NCBI RefSeq assembly: GCF_016587355.1
Contig: NZ_BNJF01000002.1
Coordinates: 1-64,000 of the forward strand
Origin: Ktedonospora formicarum
Lineage (GTDB): Bacteria; Chloroflexota; Ktedonobacteria; Ktedonobacterales; Ktedonobacteraceae
DNA: 64,000 nt
Direction of reading: 5' to 3'
Each line of letters starts with the position of its first letter. The stretch's first letter is position 1. The notes below the pieces were generated by a model that saw only the letters and a list, made by a program, of their open reading frames with translations, did no database searches and was not told the DNA's origin. Below are positions 1-9,633 of the stretch, one piece after another. The translations under genes and the position numbers were made by a program.

Positions 1-2
1 CG

Positions 3-191
3 CACGAGCTTGGAGCGGCAGCCTACGCAATCAAGGCAGCGCGTGCAGCCGCTCCTGAAGGCGAGAGTGAGAACTCCGGACGGCTCGAGTGCCAATGGCA
101 GCGTGACCAACTCCCTAACGCGATCCGCGAACTGGTCCTGGATGATCAGCGGTTGCGAAACGACATCTGCTGGTTGGTATTCGACTGCTAA
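3..191 (+). CDS. C-terminal end of an immunity-like protein (partial)
   Basis: The window opens inside a reading frame that ends with TAA at 189-191. The visible 62 residues start with an alanine-rich helix (GAAAYAIKAARAA) and end in a WQRDQLP...IRELVLDDQRLRNDICW segment (gap mine). This pattern resembles the C-terminus of the putative immunity protein family (Imm-5-like), small helical proteins made of alanine-rich repeats. The 5' part lies outside the window, so start, length and partner toxin cannot be judged. The assignment rests on memory of the family and is moderately sure; the reading frame itself is well supported by its protein-like composition and the absence of a better frame. Confidence 0.5.
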   Translation, partial: HELGAAAYAIKAARAAAPEGESENSGRLECQWQRDQLPNAIRELVLDDQRLRNDICWLVFDC

Positions 192-408
192 TCAACTTTT
201 AAGAAGTATATTGCTTGCCTCAGTGTTTGAGCATAACATTCTTTGCCAAAAAGCTGACAGAATGGCAAACCTCATCTTGAGCATACGCGATATGGCACGC
301 AACAGTGGGCGGTCAGTACGTTGTGAGCAGAATCTCGCATAGAGGTCTTGACATCTAGCATGCTCTTCAGTTATTATAAGATAAATCAAGCAAAGGAGGG
401 CTATTCCC

Positions 409-459
409 ATGAAAACTCTATCTCTGCACCTCAACCTTCTGGAAGGGACCCTGGCTTGA
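409..459 (+). pseudogene. 16-codon reading frame with strong RBS, possible remnant of an ACT-domain gene
   Basis: An ATG at 409 follows AAAGGAGGG (392-400) at good spacing and reads MKTLSLHLNLLEGTLA before a TGA. The peptide resembles the N-terminus of small ACT-domain proteins, which often begin with a similar LLEGT stretch. The downstream sequence carries no continuation in any frame. It is either a truncated remnant or an unrelated leader-like peptide. The rest of 192-617 shows no convincing gene. Confidence 0.3.
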
Positions 460-617
460 GTTTTGAGCTCCCACTATGTGCGATAGTCGAGAGCATCGCT
501 CTCTGGTGAACAGATCAGCCGGACTCCTCTAAAGTCGAGGGAGTCTCTGTACTCCTGCCTCCCCTTCCTTTCCAATTCCTCGTCGATTTCCCACTGACTT
601 TGTGGAAAGGAATAACT

Positions 618-1703
618 ATGCCCGTTTTTATGTCCGGTCTTGAGTTGAGCCGCCGTTTTTTTCACGAGGCGGTTCGTCCGTTGATAACCTCCGTGTTCCC
701 CGACCTGCGCTATGCTGCCGCCCTGCTTGGTCAAGGCAGCGAGGTGCTTGGTTTCGACAATGAGCTCTCTGTTGACCACGATTGGGGTCCACGTTTGTTC
801 ATTCTCCTACAAGAGGAAGATATCGAGCAAAGGGACGCGATTGGCGGCCTATTGAGCCACAGCCTCCCTGAAACATTTGCGGCGTATCCTGTCTCGTTCC
901 CGGCCCCTGTCGAGCCAAGGATGCGCGTTATGAGCAGGCCGCTTTCCGGACCGATCAAGCATCGTGTGATTGCGATCACTGTACGCGACTTTGTACGCAT
1001 TCAGCTTGGCTACGATCTGACCCAACCATTGGAGGCTGCCGACTGGCTCACCTTCCGGTCGCATGTGCTAGGCGAATTGGTTGCCGGGGAGGTCTATCAG
1101 GACGAGGTGGGTGAACTCACAGCGGTCCGCACACGCTTTACCTGGTATCCTCATGATGTGTGGCTATACCTGCTGGCCTGTGGCTGGCAGCGAATCGGGC
1201 AGGAAGAGCATCTGATGCCACGCGCTGGCAGTGTGGGGGACGAGCTTGGCTCGGCACTCATCGGCTCGCGCTTGGTGCGCGATATCATGAACCTATGCTT
1301 TCTGTTGGAGAGGCAGTATGCTCCCTACCCCAAATGGTTTGGCACTGCCTTTGGGCGATTACACAGCGCACAGGAGCTCACGCCCCTCCTCTGGCGCGCC
1401 CAGATCGCGAGCTCCTGGAATGAACGCAGCGAAGCGCTCACCAAGGCGTATGAGGTGCTAGCCCGCCTACAGAACGAGCTAGGGGTATGTCGAACACAAC
1501 CATCGACTGTATCTCACTTCTATGGCCGTCCCTTTCCCGTCATTCACGGAGGGCGGTTCGCTCAAGCTCTTGTGGCGCAGATTGCCGACCCGGCAGTCCG
1601 ACAGCTTGCGGCAGGGCGGCTGATTGGGAACATCGATCAGTGGAGCGATAACACCGATATGGGAGGAGTGGCGCGAGAAAAGCTTCTCCAACTCTATGGG
1701 TAA
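618..1703 (+). CDS. DUF4037 domain protein (nucleotidyltransferase-like)
   Basis: This 361-residue protein has a nucleotidyltransferase-like N-terminal half: a GQGSEVLGFDNELSVDHDWG region (about residues 38-57) with the G-S and D-x-D spacing of the polymerase-beta fold, followed by a helical C-terminal half of the DUF4037 type. The reaction is unknown; by fold it may transfer a nucleotide to a small molecule or protein. The ATG at 618 was chosen because GGAAAGGA (604-611) lies just upstream; an in-frame TTG at 600 has no ribosome site. It stands alone on the plus strand with no operon partner. Family assignment is fairly sure, function is not. Confidence 0.75.
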   Translation: MPVFMSGLELSRRFFHEAVRPLITSVFPDLRYAAALLGQGSEVLGFDNELSVDHDWGPRLFILLQEEDIEQRDAIGGLLSHSLPETFAAYPVSFPAPVEPRMRVMSRPLSGPIKHRVIAITVRDFVRIQLGYDLTQPLEAADWLTFRSHVLGELVAGEVYQDEVGELTAVRTRFTWYPHDVWLYLLACGWQRIGQEEHLMPRAGSVGDELGSALIGSRLVRDIMNLCFLLERQYAPYPKWFGTAFGRLHSAQELTPLLWRAQIASSWNERSEALTKAYEVLARLQNELGVCRTQPSTVSHFYGRPFPVIHGGRFAQALVAQIADPAVRQLAAGRLIGNIDQWSDNTDMGGVAREKLLQLYG

Positions 1704-1804
1704 CTGAGATTCACTCGCGGTGAGGCGAAACTTCCTCTTTCGTCTCACCTGCAGTTTCCCACGATGGCGACTGCATCCGTCTAAAGATGTGGATCATCGC
1801 TCTC

Positions 1805-1855
1805 TTGACAACATGCATTCATGCTAGGTATACTACACATCAGCTAACCGGTTAG
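1805..1855 (+). promoter_or_regulatory. Promoter with downstream palindromic operator
   Basis: A near-consensus promoter reads TTGACA (1805-1810), an 18-bp spacer and TATACT (1829-1834). The perfect palindrome CTAACCGGTTAG lies at 1844-1855, about where transcription should start and 14 bp before the MarR start codon. The same palindrome recurs twice before the next gene, which suggests that the MarR protein represses itself through this site. Confidence 0.7.
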
Positions 1856-1869
1856 GAAGAGAGTACAGC

Positions 1870-2304
1870 ATGAGTGATTTCATCGCCTTCTTCGCTCGCG
1901 TGGCGGGCGAGACAAAGGAAGCCTGCCAGCGCAAACTCCACCCATATGGTATCTACGCTGGACAGAATTTTCTCCTCGATCTCCTCTGGAACACCTCAGA
2001 GGATTTAACAATTGGAGAGATCGCGAGTCGACTGCATGCATCTGGGGAGTCGATTACCCGAACTGTCCGACGCATGAGCCAGCAGGGGTTGGTTGAGAAG
2101 TATCCGCATCCTACGGATGCCCGTCAGGTGATTGTCAGGCTGACCCCCAAAGGCAAAGAGCTTCAACAACTCGTTCCGCACGCGATGTCAGAGGTCGAAA
2201 AGAAATTGTTGATGAACATCTCAGACGTGGAGCGTGCGCTCTTTGAGCGGGTTCTCCAACAAATGCTGCACAACCTTGAGCAAAGCACGGCGCAAGAAGA
2301 CTGA
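1870..2304 (+). CDS. MarR family transcriptional regulator
   Basis: A 144-residue winged-helix protein of usual MarR length. The recognition region LTIGEIASRLHASGESITRTVRRMSQQGLV lies near residues 45-75 (shown here only to mark the helix-turn-helix), followed by the wing with ...HPTDARQVIVRLTPKG.... The ATG at 1870 follows GGAAGAGAG. The gene is flanked by three copies of a 12-bp palindrome (1844, 2349 and 2377), so it probably controls itself and the downstream dehydrogenase-oxidoreductase pair. Members of the family usually lose DNA binding when a phenolic or oxidant ligand binds; the ligand here is unknown. Confidence 0.88.
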   Translation: MSDFIAFFARVAGETKEACQRKLHPYGIYAGQNFLLDLLWNTSEDLTIGEIASRLHASGESITRTVRRMSQQGLVEKYPHPTDARQVIVRLTPKGKELQQLVPHAMSEVEKKLLMNISDVERALFERVLQQMLHNLEQSTAQED

Positions 2305-2308
2305 TGAC

Positions 2309-2330
2309 GAGCCACAAATCACGTTGGCTC
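2309..2330 (+). terminator. Weak hairpin after marR
   Basis: GAGCCA (2309-2314) and TGGCTC (2325-2330) can pair around a 10-nt loop, followed by ATCTTTTTA. The stem is only 6 bp, so this may be an attenuating terminator between the MarR gene and the SDR. Confidence 0.35.
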
Positions 2331-2348
2331 ATCTTTTTACGCATATAT

Positions 2349-2388
2349 ATAACCGGTTAGTTTTTTAACCTATTAACTAACCGGTTAG
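2349..2388 (+). promoter_or_regulatory. Twin copies of the CTAACCGGTTAG operator before the SDR gene
   Basis: ATAACCGGTTAG at 2349-2360 and CTAACCGGTTAG at 2377-2388 are spaced 28 bp start to start, on nearly the same face of the helix for a cooperative pair. The first overlaps a possible -10 (TATAAC at 2348-2353). Together with the copy at 1844 they form a three-site regulon for the MarR protein, by inference. Confidence 0.65.
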
Positions 2389-2406
2389 AGAAGTAAAGGC
2401 ATAGAT

Positions 2407-3168
2407 ATGGAACTAGGCTTAACGAATCGGGTTGTCCTGGTGACAGGAAGTTCCTCAGGCATTGGTCGGGCAACCGCTCTTGCCTTTGGAAGAGAAGGTG
2501 CCTGTGTGGGAATTACCTATCGTTCTCAACGTCAGCAGGCTGAAGAAACGGCGAGACGCGTGATCGAAGTTGGCGGTCAGGCAGTCGTCATTCCCTATGA
2601 TCTGGCACGTGAGGAAACGATCAAAGAGGCAGTCAAAATAGTGGGGCAACAGTGGGGCCACATTGATGTCCTTGTCAACAATGCCGTCCAGTGGGGATCA
2701 CTTGAAGATATGAGCAAACGCTTTGAGGAAGTGCCAATGAGCAGTTGGAAACCAACATTGGATCTCCAGCTTTCAGGTGTCTATCATACCCTGCAACAGG
2801 TAGTGCCTCTCATGCGTGCCCATGGCTGGGGAAGAATTGTAAATATCTCCTCCAATGTCGCTGAGGATGGGATTCCTGGCACTGGTGCCTATGCCGCAGC
2901 AAAAGCAGGATTACATGGTCTCACACGCGTGCTGGCGCGTGAGCTGGGACCAGCGGGGATTCTTTCCAATGTTGTCTTGCCTGGCTTCACGCTAACCGAA
3001 CGCAATCGGGATCAGTTCCCGCAGGCTATGCAAACCGCAGTCGCGCAACAAACGCCCACTGGACGACTGACAAAACCGGAGGATGTTGCGGCCCTGATCG
3101 TGTTTCTTGGTTCGGTGGCCAACAGTCATGTGAATGGAGAAACGATTCGTTGCACTGGCGGTATCTAA
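2407..3168 (+). CDS. Short-chain dehydrogenase/reductase, 3-oxoacyl-ACP reductase-like
   Basis: This 253-residue classical SDR carries the NAD(P) motif TGSSSGIG (about residues 14-21), the NNA motif in VLVNNAVQWG, the catalytic serine in VNISSN and the YxxxK pair in YAAAKAG. An arginine after the second strand (TYRSQR) favours NADP(H). It ends with the usual C-terminal G-G-I. The substrate cannot be read from the sequence. It is preceded by two operator palindromes and followed after 22 bp by a flavodoxin-fold protein, forming an operon likely controlled by the upstream MarR regulator. The whole cassette resembles oxidant or quinone detoxification units, which is an inference. Confidence 0.85.
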   Translation: MELGLTNRVVLVTGSSSGIGRATALAFGREGACVGITYRSQRQQAEETARRVIEVGGQAVVIPYDLAREETIKEAVKIVGQQWGHIDVLVNNAVQWGSLEDMSKRFEEVPMSSWKPTLDLQLSGVYHTLQQVVPLMRAHGWGRIVNISSNVAEDGIPGTGAYAAAKAGLHGLTRVLARELGPAGILSNVVLPGFTLTERNRDQFPQAMQTAVAQQTPTGRLTKPEDVAALIVFLGSVANSHVNGETIRCTGGI

Positions 3169-3190
3169 TAGAAAGCGCAAGAAAGAAAAG

Positions 3191-3808
3191 ATGCATATTC
3201 TCGTTCTCGTCCACTCACAAGGTGGCAACTGTTTAACGCTGGCCGAACATGCTCAAAGAGGCGTAGAAAGTGTGCCAGGAATGAGCGCTCAGTTGAAACG
3301 AGTTCCTGAACTGGAAACAGAGGAAGGCTTGCGTGCCCATCCCTGGACGGGACATGTGTACGCAGAACGTATCCATCCGCTTCCCGTGGCGCGTATAGAT
3401 GATTTGGCGCACGCTGATGGGCTGATTCTCGGCTCAGGAACACGCTATGGCGGAATGTCAGCAGCCATGAAAGCCTTTTTGGAAAAAGCGAGCCCCCTAT
3501 GGAGGAGCAATGCCCTGCTTGGTCGTCCTGCCGGAGTGATGGCGGTGGCTTCAACCCCACATGGGGGCGTTGAACAGGCCGCTTTGGGGATGATGGTGCA
3601 ACTGATGCACCTGGGCATGCTCATGGTGCCATGTGGCTATGCGACTCCTTTGCTCCAACGTACAGGCTCGCCGTATGGGGCGATGGCAATTGCCGGTGGG
3701 GCCGCAGGCCATGCCCTCTCCAAAGATGATCTTGACGTGGCTCATTACCTGGGACAGCAGGTAGCAGAAGTGACGCTTCGACTTGGCCCCAAGCAACTCC
3801 GAGCGTAA
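3191..3808 (+). CDS. Flavodoxin-fold NAD(P)H oxidoreductase (WrbA/NADPH-dependent FMN reductase-like)
   Basis: This 205-residue protein starts MHILVLVHSQGGNCLTLAEH, a flavodoxin-like phosphate-binding loop, and carries the family signature GSGTRYGGMSAAMKAFLE near residues 82-99, as in WrbA-type quinone reductases. ATG 3191 was chosen over an in-frame start at 3134 that would overlap the SDR; GAAAGAAAAG precedes it. It follows the SDR by 22 bp and is closed by a strong terminator, so the two form an operon. Likely role: two-electron reduction of quinones using FMN. The start of the P-loop lacks the classic T-G-N pattern, so cofactor binding should be tested. Confidence 0.8.
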   Translation: MHILVLVHSQGGNCLTLAEHAQRGVESVPGMSAQLKRVPELETEEGLRAHPWTGHVYAERIHPLPVARIDDLAHADGLILGSGTRYGGMSAAMKAFLEKASPLWRSNALLGRPAGVMAVASTPHGGVEQAALGMMVQLMHLGMLMVPCGYATPLLQRTGSPYGAMAIAGGAAGHALSKDDLDVAHYLGQQVAEVTLRLGPKQLRA

Positions 3809-3831
3809 AGGGAAAACAAACCCAAAGACAA

Positions 3832-3895
3832 ACATGCAGAAAACGGCTCTCTGATGTCCTAGACACCAGAGAGCCGTTTTCTGCATGTATTTTTA
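3832..3895 (+). terminator. Strong rho-independent terminator with 22-bp stem
   Basis: Arms 3832-3853 and 3867-3888 are perfectly complementary over 22 bp with a 13-nt loop, followed by a short T run (3890-3894). It closes the MarR-regulated SDR/oxidoreductase operon, and may also act from the opposite side on the convergent esterase gene. Confidence 0.85.
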
Positions 3896-4079
3896 TCCCT
3901 ACAATAGGCAAATCAGGAGACTGCACCTCTGAACTCTCAACAGTAGAAAGCTCTCTCATAACCGTTTTGACTTTCATCCTCTACAACCCAGCTCGCGCTT
4001 CTGTGGTAAGAGCTTCTTTGTGCTTGATAAAAGGCAAAAACAGGACCCTGCTTTTCGTTGATGGCTTGACACCAGCCTT

Positions 4080-5380
4080 CTAAAAATGGCCCCACCCGTT
4101 GTAGGTTGTTGTATCCAGGACAGCGAACCAATCGAAATCGGTGAAGCTTTGAACACCCAGTGGTTCTATATAGCTTCTGTTCTTCTTACTGCCAGAGCGA
4201 ATCGGAAGTGCCGCCATTTCCTCTGTAGGCAGCCCTTGCCCTTGATGGGTGGGAATGAATCGCACCGGCCCAGGAGCAGATGTGAGCCGCGCCTCCAGTG
4301 TCCCGGCTTCTGGCTGACCAATCCCGTTGGCTGACGATTCGCCTACCGCTGAGCCGATAACGACATAGCGGCGACCAAGCATTTCATGAAGATACGATCC
4401 AACGGGACACCAGCTCACCGTCTCATTCCCCCATTGCCATTGTACCACTCCACGCTTGAGATGATTATTGTGGGCAAACACCAAGACATTACCTCGTCCC
4501 TGTTCGCGAGAGGCGATATACGTTAGATTCTCTGCCATCATTGCGGCACGGATGCCGAGGAGTCTCTCCTGGCGTTTCATCGACGGTTGCGCGAGCGTAG
4601 CATGATAGTTCAGGAGGTTCCGAGCCATCACGGCATAGTGAGTGGCTACCTGATAGCGGCGCTCATTGCTCTTCGCGATGAATTCGGGACGGCGCACGAG
4701 TAGCTCTGAAATCAATTCCTCGGTCTCGATCCGCAATGCAGTAGCCTCCGGTGATCGACCTATTGCTTGCGTCGGATCGAGTACGGCAGCCGGACTTTCC
4801 CAGGCCGCATCCTGTCCTAGTAGTGATTCAATACGGCTTCGGTACTCCTGAGCCAGGGACTCATCAACTGAGCAGAGATAATCAAGTACAACGTGCAATG
4901 TCTGACGGGGGCTATCTGTAGTCATATCGGTTGGGCTATCGAAACCGTAGAACTGGAGTTTTCTCTGGTGCGATGGATCAGCATTGTAGTGCCTCATCCA
5001 CTCGACAAGTTCTCGATTCGCTTCAAGTGTTCCAAACCCGTGGCTAAATCCAGTCTCCTGCACCTCTTCATAGGAAACCGGACCGCGACCAAGCACATAG
5101 TCGTTGACGATGGCCCCCGAGGAAAACTGCTCTCAATGGCAATAGCGCTGTAGCCATGGGCTTCTACAAGGCGTTGGAAGAGTTGATTGCGAAGGGCAAG
5201 CAGCTCTTCCCCTCCATGAAGTGCTTCTCCAAAGCCAAGCAATACTACTTCATCGTCGAGTGTGCTGATCACCTTATCGACGGCGGCTTTGAAATCTGGG
5301 CGAGCATCGAGCGAGCATGGGATTGCCTCGGCTGCAATCCAGTCGTCGAGTGTCGCAAACACTCCTGCTGCATACGTCAT
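4080..5380 (-). pseudogene. Erythromycin esterase family protein, frameshifted
   Basis: Two overlapping frames together give a normal-length member (about 433 residues) of the erythromycin esterase family, which includes macrolide esterases and uncharacterised hydrolases. The first frame starts MTYAAGVFATLDDW at ATG 5380 after GGGAG, and holds the family motif GEALHGGEE (compare the usual GE-x-x-H-G). The second continues with VLGRGPVSYEEVQETGFSHG. They join at a C5 run (5114-5118, plus strand): one extra base would restore AIESSFPRG-AIVNDYVLGRG. The gene is therefore either inactivated or mis-sequenced. It converges on the operon to its left. Macrolide resistance is possible but not established; many family members act on other substrates. 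Confidence 0.8.
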
Positions 5381-5825
5381 GGATCTACTCCCGGTGTTTT
5401 TGCTATAAAAGCCTTCCAATACAATCTTTCCCTCTTTATTCCATGCTCTCATCTACTGCTCTCGAGAGCATGGGAGCAAGGATAAATGAGACGCTCTGCA
5501 GGCTTTGACAGGTCTCACAGGAGGCTGCATGCATGCATCTGCGATCCAAGCTGGCCAGCTTTTTCTAGATCACATCTCTACAGTACAACACAGATGCAAT
5601 AATAGAGGGTAGTGAACTACGAGCATACGCCTGGAGAGCAATGGATCTCAAAATCACTCAATATACGTGGAGTTCTGAAAGATAACGTGGAGGGTATATC
5701 ACAAAAAAGCCTCAAACTCGGACTTGATGGTTTTACATGATGCTTGACTACACCATACTCGTGGATCTTTCTAAGGCTGCTGAAATGAGCCTCTCACCAG
5801 ATCGTTTTTACAGGAACCAGATTAT
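5381..5825. other. Intergenic region, no gene seen
   Basis: About 440 bp between the esterase start and the 3' end of the first tnpB gene. No open frame with a ribosome site and no strong hairpin was seen. Confidence 0.5.
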
Positions 5826-7497
5826 TCACCAGAACTGAAGCACCCCGTGCTCAAGCAGCGGGGGTTCCAGAGGTTCGTCCCACGCTTCCAGCTCCTCATC
5901 CTGAAGATGAAGAACTGGCTCTAATGGAGGTTCCTCTGAACTTTTGGGCAGACGCACTCTGGCTCGGGTTAGGCCCAAGCTTCGGGGCAGGACCTGCCCC
6001 TCTTTCGCACGTTGGATGAGACGCTCGTGTGCTGCCCGCAGGCGCGCCTCCGCACCTTCCCAATACGCCTGGTATCGGGCACACGAGGGGATGGGGTCTC
6101 TTGGATCAAGGTAGGCGGCCAGAAACGCTGAGTAGAGATCGCGCTGCACGGGACCCACACCGCAGGCACACTGATGCCAGCGCTCTGAGAGCGGCTTCTT
6201 AACCTTCTTGCCACAGCCATGACACCATTGGCTCAGAGCCGTGGTGCGTGTGGGAACGCGCCACCAGGATGCCGCCCGTACTTGCAACCCCCAAAGGGGG
6301 CACGGCGGTGCGTTTCAACAGTGCTACAAACATCCCTGGTGCTCTCAGCCCCACACTTGTGCCAAATTGCTTCTGCCATGCCTTGTAGGAAATCTTTTCG
6401 AGGATGATGGTGCTGCCCAGCGCCATCACCTCATGGACTTTACGGCCATGCAGGCTCTTGCGGTGCGCCGCCAGCTTCCTCTCTTTGGTGGCCTTGCGTC
6501 GCCTGATCGCTTGGTAGCGCTTGCTCTGTTTCCACCGCAGCTTCTTCGTACCCTGCCTTCTGATGCGTCCCTTCGCGTCGTAGTGTTCTGGGTTGCCTGC
6601 TCGCCGCTGTCGATCCATCTGTCGCTGCAAACGGCGAATGGCTCTCTCATCAGGTGCCAGTTCCGCACAGAACACCTGCAGACTGGCCTCCCCCTCTTGG
6701 GGAACGAGCGCCAGAGTTGAGGGCCCCAGATCAGCGCCAACGGCCCCTTGTCCAACCGTGTGCTTGGGCTTGCGGTGAGGCGTGCCCTCCAGGACGAGCT
6801 GCACACAGTAGCGATCCCCTTCTGCATCGGCTCCCGCCGCTCTCTTGCTGCTGGCGGGACGCTGGAGGAGGCGAGCGTACTTGATGCGATGTCTCAGGCC
6901 ATGACACACCACCTCATCCTGCCAATCGATGAGGGCTGGCAACCGGTTCCCGTTCCAGAGCAGAAACCCTGCGTTTCCCTTCTCGGGTGGCTGCAGGACA
7001 AAGCGCAGACCGGTGTCATTGCGCTTGTTCTCGATGCTGGAGAAGCCTCGCCCTCGGCTCTTAAAACGCACTCGCCTGGCGTGGCCGAGGCAGACACGAT
7101 TGAGGGCACGGTAGGCGCGGGTCGCCAGGGTTTGAGCCAGCACCGCCTCAATGTGCTCAGCGATCCACCCAACGCGCAAGCCTTTGACCGCTTGATGCAG
7201 GGCGGCTTCGGTGAAGCCATGGGCTTTGCGCAAGGCAGAGAACGCCACCGCTCGCTCTGCCTTGTGGGCGCGAGGAAGGGCACGAGCCTCCTGCCAGGCG
7301 GGATCAGCTCTCATGCAGCGCAGACGTCGTTGCCCGAGGGAGAGGATGGCATTGGAGAGCTGGCGGGCCGCTTCCAGATGGGCACGCACCCGCTTGGACT
7401 GTCCCTGGTTCACCACGAGGGGCAGTTCCAGCAGAAACGTGGGTGTGCGGACAGTGGTTGCTTGTGTGTGGGTGCTTGCAGCCTGAGGCTTCATCAT
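5826..7497 (-). pseudogene. tnpB: tnpB-like RNA-guided endonuclease gene of an IS200/IS605-family element, frameshifted
   Basis: Start at the ATG pair near 7497, after AGGAG. The first frame covers the N-terminal part, the RuvC-I aspartate in GADLGPSTL and the RuvC-II glutamate in IILEKISYKAW. The second, after a frame change near 6252-6266, supplies the zinc ribbon (CHGCG...CACG) and the RuvC-III aspartate in VQRDLYSAFLA. An extra base in the GCGC at the joint explains the shift (in-frame reading GGILVA-VPTRTTALSQ). An acidic tail of about 90 residues follows the RuvC-III site. No tnpA is adjacent. TnpB proteins are guide-RNA nucleases; this copy is probably inactive unless the shift is a sequencing error or programmed. 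Confidence 0.85.
5843..5863 (-). repeat. Hairpin at the tnpB 3' end, candidate right end / guide-RNA scaffold
   Basis: CCCCGTGC (5843-5850) pairs with GCAGCGGGG (5855-5863) apart from one bulge. It lies inside the last codons of tnpB, where IS605-type right ends and the associated guide RNA normally sit. This is inferred from position only. Confidence 0.45.
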
Positions 7498-8165
7498 CCC
7501 ATCTCTCCTGTGCATGGCGCTTTGTGAATAGACCATCTGTTCCATAGAATAGCAGCATGGAAACATCTCGTCAAGTGCCCCAACATCCGCTGTTGCGAGG
7601 ATCCGCCCCTCCCCTCAGCCTTTCAAAGAACGGCGATGCATCCCTGCCATCAATGAGCAGGGCTTTCTCGCTCGGTTTCTTGTAAAGTTGCAAGATGTTT
7701 ATGAAAGTTTCCGCATGGCGTTCCTCTCACAACAATCCATCGATCAGGGCCATAGCTTACTTTATTGATCCCAAATATATATTAGCAGCCTCACGAGATA
7801 ACCTCTGAGGCTGCTATATCATGGGCGATAACTTCTAAGTACTGCAACGCCAAGATGGATATGCTCCTCGGACCATTCGTCATATCCATCAGATTCTTCG
7901 GCAAACTTTTCATGATGCGCTCTCTTTGAACCTTATCTCTCACAACATCTGTTCCCAGGTCCATCCTCCTCGTGTTCCCAAAGAAGCACCGGCTCAGACG
8001 CGAACTTCTCCATTGAAGGCGGATACCGTTCTCCGAAATTGACCCAAACATGGACAGGCCATACTCAGCATTCGGTTCCTGCTTCAGCGCAGACAGCAAG
8101 CCTTTCGCTTGTCTTACATCTGCTCCACAGGCGTCACTTCCCGCAGAACTTGCGGTACGCTCTGT
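7498..8165. other. Intergenic region between two tnpB genes
   Basis: It holds an inverted repeat, TAGCAGCCTCA (7783-7793) with TGAGGCTGCTA (7806-7816), whose role is unclear. A minus-strand open frame of 102 codons at 7791-8099 has no ribosome site and no recognisable domain, so it is not called as a gene. Confidence 0.4.
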
Positions 8166-9332
8166 TCATTGTGCCAATGCTGCGAGATTGTTGGCAGCGT
8201 TGGCATCTCGGTCCTGGACGTTTCCACACTCCAGGCAGGCAAAGACCCGATCCGAAAGGGTGAGCGCCTCATTGATCCAGCCACAACACGAACAGGTTTT
8301 TGAGGAGGGCTCCCAACGGGAGGCCAGCAGCACCTGTACCCCTGCCTGTTCGGCTTTGTAGAGGATCTGCCGCTTGAACTCGTACATGCCCACATCGGCA
8401 ATGGCTCGGGCCAACCGGCGATTCTTGAGCATACCTGCAATGTGTAGATCTTCTAGGACGATCACACTCGGCCGCTCTTGATCGGGCGCGGGTTCTCGCC
8501 ACGATCTGAGCGGTCGCTTGGTGCAAGGCGTTCTGGCGAACATGGGCGATACGGGCGTGCATCCGAGCAAGTCGCATGCGTGCTTTCTTGCGATTGACAC
8601 TCCCTTTGGGCTTGCGGCTGTGGCGTCGCGAGGCTCGCTTGAGGGCGGTGATCTTCTTACGCAATGCCTTGGGATTCTCGAAGGTCCGTCCATCAGAAAG
8701 CGTTGCCAGCATGTGTATCCCAGGTCAACGCCAATGGCCTCGCCTGTGGCTGGTCGTGGGCCTTCTTCTTCCTCTCCCAGAGGTGGCAAATCATCTGCAT
8801 GGGACGCATGGTGCACACAGATCGACACAGACCATCTGCCAGCTTTTTCGCTGATGGTCGCGCTGGTGATCTTGACAGTGGTGGGCAAATAGCCATGCTC
8901 TTTAAGCCGAAGGACTCCTAGGCGAGGGATCTGGATAGCATCATGAAAGACCCGAATGGTGCCGGTGAAGCGGCATCCTCCAATGGCTTTCTTCCGGCTT
9001 TTGTAGCGGGGATAGCCACACGTGCCTTTCCATGTGCCCGCTTTTTTGAGCCGGCACTTGCGAAAGAAGTGCTTGAAGGCGGCATCCAGGTCACGCAAGC
9101 CCTCTTGGAAGGCGCACTTGCTGACCTCGCGCATCCAAGGCTCAGAGGGCTTGAGAGCATTGATCTCGCGATGCAGATCGATGGCGGTGGGCGTTTTCTG
9201 CCCGGCTTTGTAGGCCTCTTGTTTGCGGCGAAGACCGTAATTGTAGGCCCAACGAGCGGCTCCAGCATGTTTGCGGCAGCGCGTCTTCTGCGCGTTATTG
9301 AGGTCAAGTTCTCCCCGATACCCACGGATCAT
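8166..9332 (-). pseudogene. tnpB: Second tnpB gene, carrying two compensating frameshifts
   Basis: The outer parts share one frame: N-terminus MIRGYRGELDLNNAQKTRC (ATG 9332 after GGGAGGAAG), RuvC-I aspartate in AIGVDLG, RuvC-II glutamate in VIVLEDLHIAGMLKN, zinc ribbon CSCCG...CLECG and RuvC-III DRDANAANN. Between about 8485 and 8720 that frame reads nonsense, while another frame gives the expected linker (HMLATLSDGRTFENPKALRK to ARMHARIAHVRQNALHQ). A missing base in CCC at 8719-8721 and an extra base in a GGG run near 8484-8492 (plus strand) explain this. The frame stays open throughout, so a protein of 389 residues with a scrambled centre could still be made. No tnpA is adjacent. Confidence 0.85.
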
Positions 9333-9633
9333 CCGGTTGCGCTTCCTCCCTCTGTATCGTAAGTAGAACAAATAGACCAGAAAACCACAGCTTTGGCAAG
9401 GAGGGATAGATGTCTCTATTTGCCTACACCTGTCTCAAGAAATAAAAACTAACTATAGCCCCCATGAATGTGACGGTTGTGAGGCTAATCTTCCAGGGCG
9501 ACCACCTGGCTACGCTACCCGTCCTGGCACTCACGATGCGCAAAGAGAAAATTTCTGACGTCTCAATCAACAGGGTGGTGAACATCATATGGTATACTCT
9601 TGAGAGTAACATGAGAGAGCGTGAACGATCAGC
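9333..9633. promoter_or_regulatory. Upstream region of the AraC gene with a small inverted repeat
   Basis: TACTCT (9595-9600) and AGAGTA (9603-9608) form a 6-2-6 inverted repeat 26 bp before the AraC start codon, a plausible autoregulatory site. A short minus-strand frame at 9424-9612 is hydrophobic in places but has no ribosome site and is not called. Confidence 0.3.

Noticed and set aside
4080..5380. Macrolide resistance gene claim for the esterase
   Set aside because: The family is broad, the gene is frameshifted as given, and no resistance context is present.
5826..7497. Programmed frameshifting in tnpB
   Set aside because: No slippery heptamer is present at the joint; a one-base insertion is the simpler explanation.
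6748..7527. 259-codon plus-strand open frame
   Set aside because: It lies opposite the first tnpB gene, has no ribosome site and no protein-like features; it is a shadow of GC-rich coding sequence.
7791..8099. 102-codon minus-strand open frame between tnpB genes
   Set aside because: No ribosome site and no recognisable domain; part overlaps a hairpin.
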